Below, one piece after another: positions 21,041-33,653 of a DNA stretch of 64,000 bases. Origin of the DNA: Plasmopara viticola (taxonomy: Eukaryota > Oomycota > Peronosporomycetes > Peronosporales > Peronosporaceae). Below the pieces are notes generated by a model. That model ran no database searches and had not been told where the DNA came from. It was given only the letters and a program-made list of their open reading frames with translations. Position numbers and translations under genes: made by a program. The DNA is taken from the NCBI GenBank assembly GCA_001695595.3, contig MBPM02000007.1, forward strand, positions 1,784,380 through 1,848,379, read 5' to 3'. Numbering within the stretch: position 1 is the first letter of the stretch; the number at the start of each line of letters is the position of its first letter.

Positions 21041-21375
21041 TTGCTTAAGTCTGTATCACTCAATTTTCAAAATCGCACCTATTATATAGCGACATTGTAT
21101 TTCAGTTTATGCACTACATATGCCGTAACTGGTTGTCAGCTCAGCAATTGAAAGCCCGCACCACCATATCACATCATATGCTTAAGAAGCCTTTCTTTTG
21201 ACCGTGCTGACAACTTAGATATTCTATGGGACCTGCTTCGGCGAACTAATATATATTACATCAAAGTGCGACGAGCACAAATTACCAAAAGCATATAGCA
21301 GCAACGACAATAGCTTTTTTGTTTTGCGACAAAAATTCGTGTGCTGCGAACACTTGAACGATGACAAGTACGATG

Positions 21376-21461
21376 CGGTAATTGCGGGGTTTGAACTCAC
21401 GCAGACTGGCATGTCTAGCGGATCTTAAGTCCGCCCCCTTAGACCACTCGGGCAAGATACC
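21376..21461 (-). pseudogene. tRNA-Leu-like, B class, G73
   Basis: This 86-nt copy has the shorter A-like variable arm. Confidence 0.7.
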
Positions 21462-21760
21462 TCGCTTAAGTCTGTATCACTCAATTTAAAACGCGACTTA
21501 TATAGCGACATTGTATTTCAGTTTATGTACTACAATATGCCGTAGCTAGTTGCCAGCTCAGCAATTGAAAGCCTCGCATCACTTGTTCACGACTATATGC
21601 TTGAGAAGGCTTCCTTTTGATCGTGGCGATAATTAGTTAATATATGGGACTGCTTCAAAAAGTTCAAATTATATTACCACAAAGTGCGATCCGAGTATAA
21701 ATTACAAACAACATATAGCAGCAACGACCATTGCTTTCTTCGTTTTGCGAAAATAATCCG

Positions 21761-21846
21761 TGGTATCTGTGGGGTTTGAACCCACGCAGACTGGCATGTC
21801 TAGCGGATCTTAAGTCCGCCCCCTTAGACCACTCGGGCAAGATACC
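21761..21846 (-). tRNA. tRNA-Leu-TAA: tRNA-Leu (anticodon UAA)
   Basis: This is an intact 86-nt copy. Confidence 0.9.
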
Positions 21847-21982
21847 TCGCTTACGTCAATATCACTCAAGCTTTAAAACGCGACTTTATATAGCGACATT
21901 GTATTTAGTTTATGCACTACAATATGCCGTAACTGGTTGTCAGCTCAGCAATTGAAAGCCCGCACCACCATATCACAACATG

Positions 21983-22030
21983 CTTAAGAAGCCTTTCTTT
22001 TGACCGTTAAGAAGCCTTTCTTTTGACCGT
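21983..22030. repeat. Short tandem duplication in spacer
   Basis: The 23-bp segment beginning taagaagcctttc and ending gaccgt is present twice in a row. Confidence 0.8.
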
Positions 22031-22200
22031 GCTGACAACTTAGATATTCTATGGGACCTGCTTCGGCGAACTTAATATATATTACATCAAAGTGCGACGA
22101 GCACAAATTACCAAAAGCATATAGCAGCAACGACAATAGCTTTTTTGTTTTGCGAAAAAAATCGTGTGCTGCGAACACTTGAACGATGACAAGTACGATG

Positions 22201-22284
22201 CGGTAATTGGGGGTTTGAACTCACGCAGACTGGCATGTCTAGCGGATCTTAAGTCCGCCCCCTTAGACCACTCGGGCAAGATAC
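22201..22284 (-). pseudogene. tRNA-Leu-like, B class, G73, 5' end trimmed
   Basis: The 5' acceptor strand has lost bases (the + strand reads gatactc), and the 3' side is one C short. Confidence 0.62.
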
Positions 22285-22587
22285 TCATTTAAGCCAATAT
22301 CACTCAAGCTTTAAAAACGCGACTTCTATATAGCGACATTGTATTTTAGTTTATGCACTACAATATGCCGTAGCTAGTTGCCAGCTCAGCAATTGAAAGC
22401 CCCGCATCACTTGTTCACAACTATATGCTTGAGAAGGCTTCCTTTTGATCGTGGCGATAATTAGTTAATATATGGGACCTGCTTCAAAAATTTCAAATTA
22501 TATTACCACAAAGTGCGATCCGAGTATAAATTACAAACAACATATAGCAGCAACGACCATTGCTTTCTTTGTTTTGCGAAAATAAAC

Positions 22588-22666
22588 TGTGGGGTTTGAA
22601 CCCACGCAGACTGGCATGTCTAGCGGATCTTAAGTCCGCCCCCTTGGACCACTCGGGCAAGATACC
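22588..22666 (-). pseudogene. tRNA-Leu(UAA), A class, 3' acceptor strand deleted
   Basis: The + strand reads aaataaactgtgggg, so most of the 3' acceptor strand and the discriminator are missing; T, variable, anticodon and D arms remain. The D loop has the UCC variant. Confidence 0.75.
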
Positions 22667-23001
22667 TCGCTTAAGTCTGTATCACTCAATTTTCAAAATC
22701 GCACCTATTATATAGCGACATTGTATTTCAGTTTATGCACTACCATATGCCGTAACTGGTTGTCAGCTCAGCAATTGAAAGCCCGCACCACCATATCACA
22801 TCATATGCTTAAGAAGCCTTTCTTTTGACCGTGCTGACAACTTAGATATTCTATGGGACCTGCTTCGGCGAACTTAATATATATTACATCAAAGTGCGAC
22901 GAGCACAAATTACCAAAAGCATATAGCAGCAACGACAATAGCTTTTTGTTTTGCGACAAAAATCGTGTGCTGCGAACACTTGAACGATGACAAGTACGAT
23001 G

Positions 23002-23087
23002 TGGTAATTGCGGGGTTTGAACTCACGCAGACTGGCATGTCTAGCGGATCTTAAGTCCGCCCCCTTAGACCACTCGGGCAAGATACC
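23002..23087 (-). pseudogene. tRNA-Leu-like, B class
   Basis: This 86-nt copy has A73. Confidence 0.7.
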
Positions 23088-23389
23088 TCATTTAAGCCAA
23101 TATCACTCAAGCTTTAAAACGCGACTATTATATAGCGACATTGTATTTCAGTTTATGCACTACAATATGCCGTAGCTAGTTGCCAGCTCAGCAATTGAAA
23201 GCCCCGCATCACTTGTTCACAACTATATGCTTGAGAAGGCTTCCTTTTGATCGTGGCGAAAATTAGTTAATATATGGGACTGCTTCAAAAGTTCAAATTA
23301 TATTACCACAAAGTGCGATCCGAGTATAAATTACAAACAACATATAGCAGCAACGACCATTGCTTTCTTCGTTTTGCGAAAATAATCCG

Positions 23390-23475
23390 TGGTATCTGTG
23401 GGGTTTGAACCCACGCAGACTGGCATGTCTAGCGGATCTTAAGTCCGCCCCCTTAGACCACTCGGGCAAGATACC
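23390..23475 (-). tRNA. tRNA-Leu-TAA: tRNA-Leu (anticodon UAA)
   Basis: This is an intact 86-nt copy. Confidence 0.9.
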
Positions 23476-23814
23476 TCGCTTAAGTCTGTATCACTCAATT
23501 TTCAAAATCGCACCTATTATATAGCGACATTGTATTACAGTTTATGCACTACAATATGCCGTAACTGGTTGTCAGCTCAGCAATTGAAAGCCCGCACCAC
23601 TAATTCACAACAATATGCTTTAAGAAGCCTTTCTTTTGACCGTGCTGGCAACTTAGATATTCTATGGGACCTGCTTCGGCGAACTTAATATATATTACAT
23701 CAAAGTGCGACGAGCACAAATTACCAAAAGCATATAGCAGCAACGACAATAGCTTTTTTGTTTTGCGACAAAAATTCGTGTGCTGCGAACACTTGAACGA
23801 TGACAAGTACGATG

Positions 23815-23901
23815 CGGTAATTGCGGGGTTTGAACTCACGCAGACTGGGCATGTCTAGCGGATCTTAAGTCCGCCCCCTTAGACCACTCGGGCAAGATAC
23901 C
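23815..23901 (-). pseudogene. tRNA-Leu-like, B class, G73
   Basis: This 87-nt copy has the two B acceptor mismatches. Confidence 0.7.
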
Positions 23902-24203
23902 TCATTTAAGCCAATATCACTCAAGCTTTAAAACGCGACTTCTATATAGCGACATTGTATTTCAGTTTATGCACTACAATATGCCGTAGCTAGTTGCCAG
24001 CTCAGCAATTGAAAGCCCCGCATCACTTGTTCACAACTATATGCTTGAGAAGGCTTCCTTTTGATCGTGGCGAAAATTAGTTAATATATGGGACTGCTTC
24101 AAAAGTTCAAATTATATTACCACAAAGTGCGATCCGAGTATAAATTACAAACAACATATAGCAGCAACGACCATTGCTTTCTTCGTTTTGCGAAAATAAT
24201 CCG

Positions 24204-24289
24204 TGGTATCTGTGGGGTTTGAACCCACGCAGACTGGCATGTCTAGCGGATCTTAAGTCCGCCCCCTTAGACCACTCGGGCAAGATACC
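24204..24289 (-). tRNA. tRNA-Leu-TAA: tRNA-Leu (anticodon UAA)
   Basis: This is an intact 86-nt copy. Confidence 0.9.
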
Positions 24290-24622
24290 TCGCTTAAGTC
24301 TGTATCACTCAATTTTCAAAATCGCACCTATTATATAGCGACATTGTATTTCAGTTTATGCACTACCATATGCCGTAACTGGTTGTCAGCTCAGCAATTG
24401 AAAGCCCGCACCACCATATCACAACATATGCTTAAGAAGCCTTTCTTTTGACCGTGCTGACAACTTAGATATTCTATGGGACCTGCTTCGGCGAACTTAA
24501 TATATTACATCAAAGTGCGACGAGCACAAATTACCAAAAGCATATAGCAGCAACGACAATAGCTTTTTTGTTTTGCGAAAAAATCGTGTGCTGCGAACAC
24601 TTGAACGATGACAAGTACGATG

Positions 24623-24709
24623 CGGTAATTGCGGGGTTTGAACTCACGCAGACTGGGCATGTCTAGCGGATCTTAAGTCCGCCCCCTTAGACCACTCGGG
24701 CAAGATACC
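24623..24709 (-). pseudogene. tRNA-Leu-like, B class, G73
   Basis: This is an 87-nt copy. Confidence 0.7.
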
Positions 24710-25010
24710 TTATTTCGCCAATATCACTCAAGCTTTAAAAACGCGACTTTATATAGCGACATTGTTTTCAGTTTATGCACTACAATATGCCGTAGCTAGT
24801 TGCCAGCTCAGCAATTGAAAGCCCCGCGTCACTTGTTCACAACTATATGCTTGAGAAGGCTTCCTTTTGATCGTGGCGAAAATTAGTTAATATATGGGAC
24901 CTGCTTCAAAAGTTCAAATTATATTACCACAAAGTGCGATCCGAGTATAAATTACAAACAACATATAGCAGCAACGACCATTGCTTTCTTCGTTTTGCGA
25001 AAATAATCCG

Positions 25011-25096
25011 TGGTATCTGTGGGGTTTGAACCCACGCAGACTGGCATGTCTAGCGGATCTTAAGTCCGCCCCCTTAGACCACTCGGGCAAGATACC
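25011..25096 (-). tRNA. tRNA-Leu-TAA: tRNA-Leu (anticodon UAA)
   Basis: This is an intact 86-nt copy. Confidence 0.9.
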
Positions 25097-25431
25097 TCGT
25101 TTACGTCAATATCACTCAAGCTTTAAAACGCGACTTTATATAGCGACATTGTATTTAGTTTATGCACTACAATATGCCGTAACTAGTTGTCAGCTCAGCA
25201 ATTGAAAGCCCGCACCACCATATCACAACACCATGCTTAAGAAGCCTTTCTTTTGACCGTGTTGACAACTTAGATATTCTATGGGACCTGCTTCGGCGAA
25301 CTTAATATATATTACATCAAAGTGCGACGAGCACAAATTACCAAAAGCATATAGCAGCAACGACAATAGCTTTTTTGTTTTGCGATAAATAATCGTGTGC
25401 TGCGAACACTTGAACGATGACAAGTACGATG

Positions 25432-25517
25432 CGGTAATTGGGGGTTTGAACTCACGCAGACTGGGCATGTCTAGCGGATCTAAAGTCCGCCCCCTTAGAC
25501 CACTCGGGCAAGATACA
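25432..25517 (-). pseudogene. tRNA-Leu-like, B class, anticodon UUA, G73
   Basis: This 86-nt copy has the UUA anticodon and a 5' end beginning with T, as at 15252. Confidence 0.7.
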
Positions 25518-25821
25518 TTATTTAAGCCAATATCACTCAAGCTTCAAAATCATACCTATTATATAGCGACATTGTATTTCAGTTTATGCACTACAATATG
25601 CCGTAGCTAGTTGCCAGCTCAGCAATTGAAAGCCCCGCATCACTTGTTCACAACTATATGCTTGAGAAGGCTTCCTTTTGATCGTGGCGAAAATTAGTTA
25701 ATATATGGGACCTGCTTCAAAAGTTCAAATTATATTACCACAAAGTGCGATCCGAGTATAAATTACAAACAACATATAGCAGCAACGACCATTGCTTTCT
25801 TCGTTTTGCGAAAATAATCCG

Positions 25822-25907
25822 TGGTATCTGTGGGGTTTGAACCCACGCAGACTGGCATGTCTAGCGGATCTTAAGTCCGCCCCCTTAGACCACTCGGGCA
25901 AGATACC
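25822..25907 (-). tRNA. tRNA-Leu-TAA: tRNA-Leu (anticodon UAA)
   Basis: This is an intact 86-nt copy. Confidence 0.9.
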
Positions 25908-26241
25908 TCGCTTAAGTCTGTATCACTCAATTTTCAAAATCGCACCTATTATATAGCGACATTGTATTTCAGTTTATGCACTACATATGCCGTAACTGGT
26001 TGTCAGCTCAGCAATTGAAAGCCCGCACCACCATATCACAATTATGCTTAAGAAGCCTTTCTTTTGACCGTGCTGACAACTTAGATATTCTATGGGACCT
26101 GCTTCGGCGAACTAATATATATTACATCAAAGTGCGACGAGCACAAATTACCAAAAGCATATAGCAGCAACGACAATAGCTTTTTTGTTTTGCGACAAAA
26201 ATTCGTGTGCTGCGAACACTTGAACGATGACAAGTACGATG

Positions 26242-26327
26242 CGGTAATTGCGGGGTTTGAACTCACGCAGACTGGCATGTCTAGCGGATCTTAAGTCCGC
26301 CCCCTTAGACCACTCGGGCAAGATACC
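26242..26327 (-). pseudogene. tRNA-Leu-like, B class, G73
   Basis: This is an 86-nt copy. Confidence 0.7.
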
Positions 26328-26632
26328 TCATTTAAGCCAATATCACTCAAGCTTTAGAAACGCGACTTCTATATAGCGACATTGTATTTTAGTTTATGCA
26401 CTACAATATGCCGTAGCTAGTTGCCAGCTCAGCAATTGAAAGCCCCGCATCACTTGTTCACAACTATATGCTTGAGAAGGCTTCCTTTTGATCGTGGCGA
26501 AAATTAGTTAATATATGGGACCTGCTTCAAAAAGTTCAAATTATATTACCACAAAGTGCGATCCGAGTATAAATTACAAACAACATATAGCAGCAACGAC
26601 CATTGCTTTCTTCGTTTTGCGAAAATAATCCG

Positions 26633-26718
26633 TGGTATCTGTGGGGTTTGAACCCACGCAGACTGGCATGTCTAGCGGATCTTAAGTCCGCCCCCTTAGA
26701 CCACTCGGGCAAGATACC
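26633..26718 (-). tRNA. tRNA-Leu-TAA: tRNA-Leu (anticodon UAA)
   Basis: This is an intact 86-nt copy. Confidence 0.9.
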
Positions 26719-27051
26719 TCGCTTAAGTCTGTATCACTCAATTTCAAAATCGCACCTATTATATAGCGACATTGTATTTCAGTTTATGCACTACCATATG
26801 CCGTAACTGGTTGTCAGCTCAGCAATTGAAAGCCCGCACCACCATATCACAACATATGCTTAAGAAGCTTTCTTTTGACCGTGCTGACAACTTAGATATT
26901 CTATGGGACCTGCTTCGGCGAACTTAATATATATTACATCAAAGTGCGACGAGCACAAATTACCAAAAGCATATAGCAGCAACGACAATAGCTTTTTTGT
27001 TTTGCGAAAAAATCGTGTGCTGCGAACACTTGAACGATGACAAGTACGATG

Positions 27052-27138
27052 TGGTAATTGCGGGGTTTGAACTCACGCAGACTGGGCATGTCTAGCGGAT
27101 CTTAAGTCCGCCCCCTTAGACCACTCGGGCAAGATACC
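27052..27138 (-). pseudogene. tRNA-Leu-like, B class
   Basis: This 87-nt copy has A73. Confidence 0.7.
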
Positions 27139-27441
27139 TTATTTCGCCAATATCACTCAAGCTTTAAGAACGCGACTTTATATAGCGACATTGTATTTCA
27201 GTTTATGCACTACAATATGCCGTAGCTAGTTGCCAGCTCAGCAATTGAAAGCCCCGCATCACTTGTTCACAACTATATGCTTGAGAAGGCTTCCTTTTGA
27301 TCGTGGCGAAAATTAGTTAATATATGGGACCTGCTTCAAAGAGTTCAAATTATATTACCACAAAGTGCGATCCGAGTATAAATTACAAACAACATATAGC
27401 AGCAACGACCATTGCTTTCTTCGTTTTGCGAAAATAATTCG

Positions 27442-27526
27442 TCGTATCTGTGGGGTTTGAACATACGCAGACTGGCATGTCTAGCGGATCTTAAGTCCGC
27501 CCCTTAGACCACTCGGGCAAGATACC
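27442..27526 (-). pseudogene. tRNA-Leu(UAA), A class, acceptor and T stems damaged
   Basis: The 3' end reads AGATACGA, so the C facing G2 is now G; the T stem is GTATG with CCCAC, and one G after the D loop is missing. Confidence 0.7.
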
Positions 27527-27864
27527 TCGCTTACGTCTATATCACTCAATTTTCGAATCGCACCTATTATATAGCGACATTGTATTTCAGTTTATGCACT
27601 ACCATATGCCGTAACTGGTTGTCAGCTCAGCAATTGAAAGCCCGCACCACTATATCACAACACTATGCTTAAGAAGCTTTCTTTTGACCGTGCTGACGAC
27701 TTAGATACTCTATGGGACCTGCTTCGGCGAACTCAATATATATTACATCAAAGTGCGATACGAGCACAAATTACCAAAAGCATATAGCAGCAACGACAAA
27801 AGCTTTTTTGTTTTGCGACAAATAATCGTGTGCTGCGAACACTTGAACGATGACAAGTACGATG

Positions 27865-27951
27865 TGGTAATTGCGGGGTTTGAACTCACGCAGACTGGGC
27901 ATGTCTAGCGGATCTTAAGTCCGCCCCCTTAGACCACTCGGGCAAGATACC
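27865..27951 (-). pseudogene. tRNA-Leu-like, B class
   Basis: This 87-nt copy has A73. Confidence 0.7.
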
Positions 27952-28255
27952 TCATTTACGCCAATATCACTCAAGCTTTAAAAACGCGACTTAATATAGC
28001 GACATTGTATTTCAGTTTATGCACTACAATATGCCGTAGCTAGTTGCCAGCTCAGCAATTGAAAGCCCCGCATCACTTGTTCACAACTATATGCTTGAGA
28101 AGGCTTCCTTTTGATCGTGGCGAAAATTAGTTAATATATGGGACCTGCTTCAAAGAGTTCAAATTATATTACCACAAAGTGCGATCCGAGTATAAATTAC
28201 AAACAACATATAGCAGCAACGACCATTGCTTTCTTTGTTTTGCGAAAATAATCCG

Positions 28256-28341
28256 TGGTATCTGTGGGGTTTGAACCCACGCAGACTGGCATGTCTAGCG
28301 GATCTTAAGTCCGCCCCCTTAGACCACTCGGGCAAGATACC
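28256..28341 (-). tRNA. tRNA-Leu-TAA: tRNA-Leu (anticodon UAA)
   Basis: This is an intact 86-nt copy. Confidence 0.9.
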
Positions 28342-28673
28342 TCGCTTAAGTCTGTATCACTCAATTTTCAAAATCGCACCTATTATATAGCAACATTGTA
28401 TTTCAGTTTATGCACTACAATATGCCGTAACTTGTTGTCAGCTCAGCAATTAAAAGCTCGCACCACTATATCACAACAATATGCTTGAGAAGCCTTCTTT
28501 TGACCGTGCTGAACTTATTATTCTATGGGACCTGCTTCGGCGAGCTTAATATATATTACATCAAAGTGCGACGAGCACAAATTACCAAAAGCATATAGCA
28601 GCAACGACAATAGCTTTTTGTTTTGCGAAAATAATCGTGTGCTGCGAACACTTGAACGATGACAAGTACGATG

Positions 28674-28758
28674 TGGTATTGCGGGGTTTGAACTCACGCA
28701 CACTGGCATGTCTAGCGGATCTTAAGTCCGCCCCCTTAGACCACTCGGGCAAGATACC
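28674..28758 (-). pseudogene. tRNA-Leu-like, B class, late form
   Basis: This 85-nt copy is the first with the variable-arm change CAGTGTG that marks all late B copies, and its upstream flank ttacgtcaagatcac also matches the right-hand dimers. Confidence 0.7.
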
Positions 28759-28854
28759 TTATTTACGTCAAGATCACTCAAGCTTTAAAACGCGACTTTC
28801 ATATAGCGACATTGTATTTCAGTTTATGCACTACAATATGCCGTAACTGGTTGT

Positions 28855-29020
28855 CAGCTCAGCAATTGCCAGCTTGAGAAGCACCGTGCTGACAACTTGA
28901 AAGCCGGCCGCATCACTTGTTCACAACTATATGCTTGAACGAAGGCTTCCTTTTGATCGTGGCGAAAGTTAATATATGGGACCTGCTTCAAAGCTTCAAA
29001 TTATTAATATACCACAAAGT
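28855..29020. repeat. Scrambled spacer
   Basis: Fragments of normal spacer appear out of order (gccagcttgagaagcaccg, then gctgacaacttgaaagcc) with small insertions such as ggccggccgc-like sequence, before the A-class flank resumes. Confidence 0.6.
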
Positions 29021-29094
29021 GCGATCCGAGTATAAATTACAAACAACATATAGCAGCAACGACCATTGCTTTCTTTGTTTTGCGAAAATAAACG

Positions 29095-29179
29095 TGGTAT
29101 CTGTGGGGTTTGAACCCACGCAGACTGGCATGTCTAGCGGATCTTAAGTCCGCCCCTTAGACCACTCGGGCAAGATACC
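29095..29179 (-). tRNA. tRNA-Leu-TAA: tRNA-Leu (anticodon UAA), one G short
   Basis: This 85-nt copy has four G after the D loop, like 11542. Confidence 0.65.
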
Positions 29180-29509
29180 TCGCTTACGTCTATATCACTC
29201 AATTTTCGAATCGCACCTATTATATAGCGACATTGTATTTCAGTTTATGCACTACCATATGCCGTAACTGGTTGTCAGCTCAGCAATTGAAAGCCCGCAC
29301 CACATATCACAACATATGCTTAAGAAGCCTTCTTTTGACCGTGCTGACAACTTAGATATTCTATGGGACCTGCTTCGGCGAACTATATATATACATCAAA
29401 GTGCGACGAGCACAAATTACCAAAAGCATATAGCAGCAACGACAATAGCTTTTTTGTTTTGCGACAAAAATCGTGTGCTGCGAACACTTGAACGATGACA
29501 AGTACGATG

Positions 29510-29595
29510 TGGTAATTGCGGGGTTTGAACTCACGCAGACTGGCATGTCTAGCGGATCTTAAGTCCGCCCCCTTAGACCACTCGGGCAAGATACC
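29510..29595 (-). pseudogene. tRNA-Leu-like, B class
   Basis: This 86-nt copy has A73. Confidence 0.7.
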
Positions 29596-29897
29596 TCATT
29601 TACGCCAATATCACTCAAGCTTTAGAAACGCGACTTTTATATAGCGACATTGTATTTCAGTTTATGCACTACAATATGCCGTAGCTAGTTGCCAGCTCAG
29701 CAATTGAAAGCCCCGCATCACTTGTTCACAACTATATGCTTGAGAAGGCTTCCTTTTGATCGTGGCGAAAATTAGTTAATATATGGGACCTGCTTCAAAG
29801 TTCAAATTATATTACCACAAAGTGCGATCCGAGTATAAATTACAAACAACATATAGCAGCAACGACCATTGCTTTCTTTTTTTGCGAAAATAATCCG

Positions 29898-29983
29898 TGG
29901 TATCTGTGGGGTTTGAACCCACGCAGACTGGCATGTCTAGCGGATCTTAAGTCCGCCCCCTTAGACCACTCGGGCAAGATACC
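29898..29983 (-). tRNA. tRNA-Leu-TAA: tRNA-Leu (anticodon UAA)
   Basis: This is an intact 86-nt copy. Confidence 0.9.
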
Positions 29984-30317
29984 TCGCTTAAGTCTGTATC
30001 ACTCAATTTTCAAAATCGCACCTATTATATAGCGACATTGTATTTCAGTTTATGCACTACCATATGCCGTAACTGGTTGTCAGCTCAGCAATTGAAAGCT
30101 CGCACCACTATATCACAACAATATGCTTGAGAAGCTTTCTTTTGACCGTGCTGAACTTATTATTCTATGGGACCTGCTTCGGCGAACTTAATATATATTA
30201 CATCAAAGTGCGACGAGCACAAATTACCAAAAGCATATAGCAGCAACGACAATAGCTTTTTTGTTTTGCGACAAATAATCGTGTGCTGCGAACACTTGAA
30301 CGATGACAAGTACGATG

Positions 30318-30404
30318 TGGTAATTGCGGGGTTTGAACTCACGCAGACTGGGCATGTCTAGCGGATCTTAAGTCCGCCCCCTTAGACCACTCGGGCAAGA
30401 TACC
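30318..30404 (-). pseudogene. tRNA-Leu-like, B class
   Basis: This 87-nt copy has A73. Confidence 0.7.
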
Positions 30405-30708
30405 TTATTTCGCCAATATCACTCAAGCTTTAAAAACGCGACTTTCATATAGCGACATTGTATTTCAGTTTATGCACTACAATATGCCGTAGCTAGTTGC
30501 CAGCTCAGCAATTGAAAGCCCCGCATCACTTGTTCACAACTATATGCTTGAGAAGGCTTCCTTTTGATCGTGGCGAAAATTAGTTAATATATGGGACCTG
30601 CTTCAAAGATTTCAAATTATATTACCACAAAGTGCGATCCGAGTATAAATTACAAACAACATATAGCAGCAACGACCATTGCTTTCTTCGTTTTGCGAAA
30701 ATAATCCG

Positions 30709-30794
30709 TGGTATCTGTGGGGTTTGAACCCACGCAGACTGGCATGTCTAGCGGATCTTAAGTCCGCCCCCTTAGACCACTCGGGCAAGATACC
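30709..30794 (-). tRNA. tRNA-Leu-TAA: tRNA-Leu (anticodon UAA)
   Basis: This intact 86-nt copy lies in the unit shared with 13180 and 20139. Confidence 0.9.
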
Positions 30795-31123
30795 TCGCTT
30801 ACTCAATATCACTCAATTTAAAATCGCACTTTATATAGCGACATTGTATTTCAGTTTATGCACTACCATATGCCGTAACTGGTTGCCAGCTCAGCAATTG
30901 AAAGCCCGCACCACCATATCACAACACCATGCTTAAGAAGCCTTTCTTTTGACCGTGTTGACAACTTATTATTCTATGGGACCTGCTTCGGCGAGCTTAA
31001 TATATATTACATCAAAGTGCGACGAGCACAAATTACCAAAAGCATATAGCAGCAACGACAATAGCTTTTTGTTTTGCGAAAAAATCGTGTGCTGCGAACA
31101 CTTGAACGATGACAAGTACGATG

Positions 31124-31210
31124 CGGTAATTGCGGGGTTTGAACTCACGCAGACTGGGCATGTCTAGCGGATCTTAAGTCCGCCCCCTTAGACCACTCGG
31201 GCAAGATACC
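31124..31210 (-). pseudogene. tRNA-Leu-like, B class, G73
   Basis: This 87-nt copy is the counterpart of 13604. Confidence 0.7.
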
Positions 31211-31515
31211 TCATTTAAGCCAATATCACTCAAGCTTTAGAAAGGCGACTTCTATATAGCGACATTGTATTTTAGTTTATGCACTACAATATGCCGTAGC
31301 TAGTTGCCAGCTCAGCAATTGAAAGCCCCGCATCACTTGTTCACAACTATATGCTTGAGAAGGCTTCCTTTTGATCGTGGCGAAAATTAGTTAATATATG
31401 GGACTTGCTTCAAAAAGTTCAAATTATATTACCACAAAGTGCGATCCGAGTATAAATTACAAACAACATATAGCAGCAACGACCATTGCTTTCTTCGTTT
31501 TGCGAAAATAATCCG

Positions 31516-31602
31516 TGGTATCTGTGGGGTTTGAACCCACGCAGATTGGACATGTCTAGCGGATCTTAAGTCCGCCCCCTTAGACCACTCGGGCAAGATA
31601 CC
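31516..31602 (-). tRNA. tRNA-Leu-TAA: tRNA-Leu (anticodon UAA), variable-arm variant
   Basis: This 87-nt copy has the CATGTCCAATCT variable arm. Confidence 0.75.
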
Positions 31603-31940
31603 TTGCTTAAGTCTGTATCACTCAATTTTCAAAATCGCACCTATTATATAGCGACATTGTATTTCAGTTTATGCACTACCATATGCCGTAACTGGTTGTC
31701 AGCTCAGCAATTGAAAGCCCGCACCACCATATCACATCATTATGCTTAAGAAGCCTTTCTTTTGACCGTGCTGACAACTTAGATATTCTATGGGACCTGC
31801 TTCGGCGAACCTAATATATATTACATCAAAGTGCGACGAGCACAAATTACCAAAAGCATATAGCAGCAACGACAATAGCTTTTTTGTTTTGCGACAAAAA
31901 TTCGTGTGCTGCGAACACTTGAACGATGACAAGTACGATG

Positions 31941-32027
31941 CGGTAATTGCGGGGTTTGAACTCACGCAGACTGGGCATGTCTAGCGGATCTTAAGTCCGC
32001 CCCCTTAGACCACTCGGGCAAGATACC
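31941..32027 (-). pseudogene. tRNA-Leu-like, B class, G73
   Basis: This 87-nt copy is the counterpart of 14435. Confidence 0.7.
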
Positions 32028-32328
32028 TCGCTTAAGTCTGTATCACTCAATTTAAAATCGCACTTTATATAGCGACATTGTATTTCAGTTTATGCACTAC
32101 AATATGCCGTAGCTGGTTGCCAGCTCAGCAATTGAAAGCCCCGCATCACTTGTTCACAACTATATGCTTGAGAAGGCTTCCTTTTGATCGTGGCGAAAAT
32201 TAGTTAATATATGGGACTTGCTTCAAAAAGTTCAAATTATATTACCACAAAGTGCGATCCGAGTATAAATTACAAACAACATATAGCAGCAACGACCATT
32301 GCTTTCTTCGTTTTGCGAAAATAATCCG

Positions 32329-32415
32329 TGGTATCTGTGGGGTTTGAACCCACGCAGATTGGACATGTCTAGCGGATCTTAAGTCCGCCCCCTTAGACCA
32401 CTCGGGCAAGATACC
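32329..32415 (-). tRNA. tRNA-Leu-TAA: tRNA-Leu (anticodon UAA), variable-arm variant
   Basis: This 87-nt copy is the counterpart of 14827. Confidence 0.75.
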
Positions 32416-32751
32416 TCGCTTACGTCCAATATCACTCATGCTTTAAAACGCGACTTTATATAGCGACATTGTATTTTAGTTTATGCACTACAATATGCCG
32501 TAGCTAGTTGCCAGCTCAGCAATTGAAAGCCCGCACCACCATATCACAACACCATGCTTAAGAAGCCTTTCTTTTGACCGTGTGACAACTTAGATATTCT
32601 ATGGGACCTGCTTCGGCGAACTTAATATATATTACATCAAAGTGCGACGAGCACAAATTACCAAAAGCATATAGCAGCAACGACAATAGCTTTTTTGTTT
32701 TGCGATAAATAATCGTGTGCTGCGAACACTTGAACGATGACAAGTACGATG

Positions 32752-32838
32752 CGGTAATTGCGGGGTTTGAACTCACGCAGACTGGGCATGTCTAGCGGAT
32801 CTTAAGTCCGCCCCCTTAGACCACTCGGGCAAGATACC
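32752..32838 (-). pseudogene. tRNA-Leu-like, B class, G73
   Basis: This 87-nt copy is the counterpart of 15252 but has the normal UAA anticodon. Confidence 0.7.
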
Positions 32839-33143
32839 TCATTTAAGCCAATATCACTCAAGCTTTAAAAACGCGACTTCTATATAGCGACATTGTATTT
32901 TAGTTTATGCACTACAATATGCCGTAGCTAGTTGCCAGCTCAGCAATTGAAAGCCCCGCATCACTTGTTCACAACTATATGCTTGAGAAGGCTTCCTTTT
33001 GATCGTGGCGAAAATTAGTTAATATATGGGACCTGCTTCAAAAATTTCAAATTATATTACCACAAAGTGCGATCCGAGTATAAATTACAAACAACATATA
33101 GCAGCAACGACCATTGCTTTCTTCGTTTTGCGAAAATCTTCCG

Positions 33144-33229
33144 TGGTATCTGTGGGGTTTGAACCCACGCAGACTGGCATGTCTAGCGGATCTTAAGTCC
33201 GCCCCCTTAGACCACTCGGGCAAGATACC
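33144..33229 (-). tRNA. tRNA-Leu-TAA: tRNA-Leu (anticodon UAA)
   Basis: This intact 86-nt copy has the downstream flank variant cgaaaatcttcc shared with 15644 and 18515. Confidence 0.9.
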
Positions 33230-33566
33230 TCGCTTAAGTCTGTATCACTCAATTTTCAAAATCGCACCTATTATATAGCGACATTGTATTTCAGTTTATG
33301 CACTACCATATGCCGTAACTGGTTGTCAGCTCAGCAATTGAAAGCCCGCACCACCATATCACATCATTATGCCTAAGAAGCCTTTCTTTTGACCGTGCTG
33401 ACAACTTAGATATTCTATGGGACCTGCTTCGGCGAACTTAATATATATTACATCAAAGTGCGACGAGCACAAATTACCAAAAGCATATAGCAGCAACGAC
33501 AATAGCTTTTTTGTTTTGCGACAAAAATCGTGTGCTGCGAACACTTGAACGATGACAAGTACGATG

Positions 33567-33653
33567 TGGTAATTGCGGGGTTTGAACTCACGCAGACTGG
33601 GCATGTCTAGCGGATCTTAAGTCCGCCCCCTTAGACCACTCGGGCAAGATACC
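33567..33653 (-). pseudogene. tRNA-Leu-like, B class
   Basis: This 87-nt copy has A73. Confidence 0.7.
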
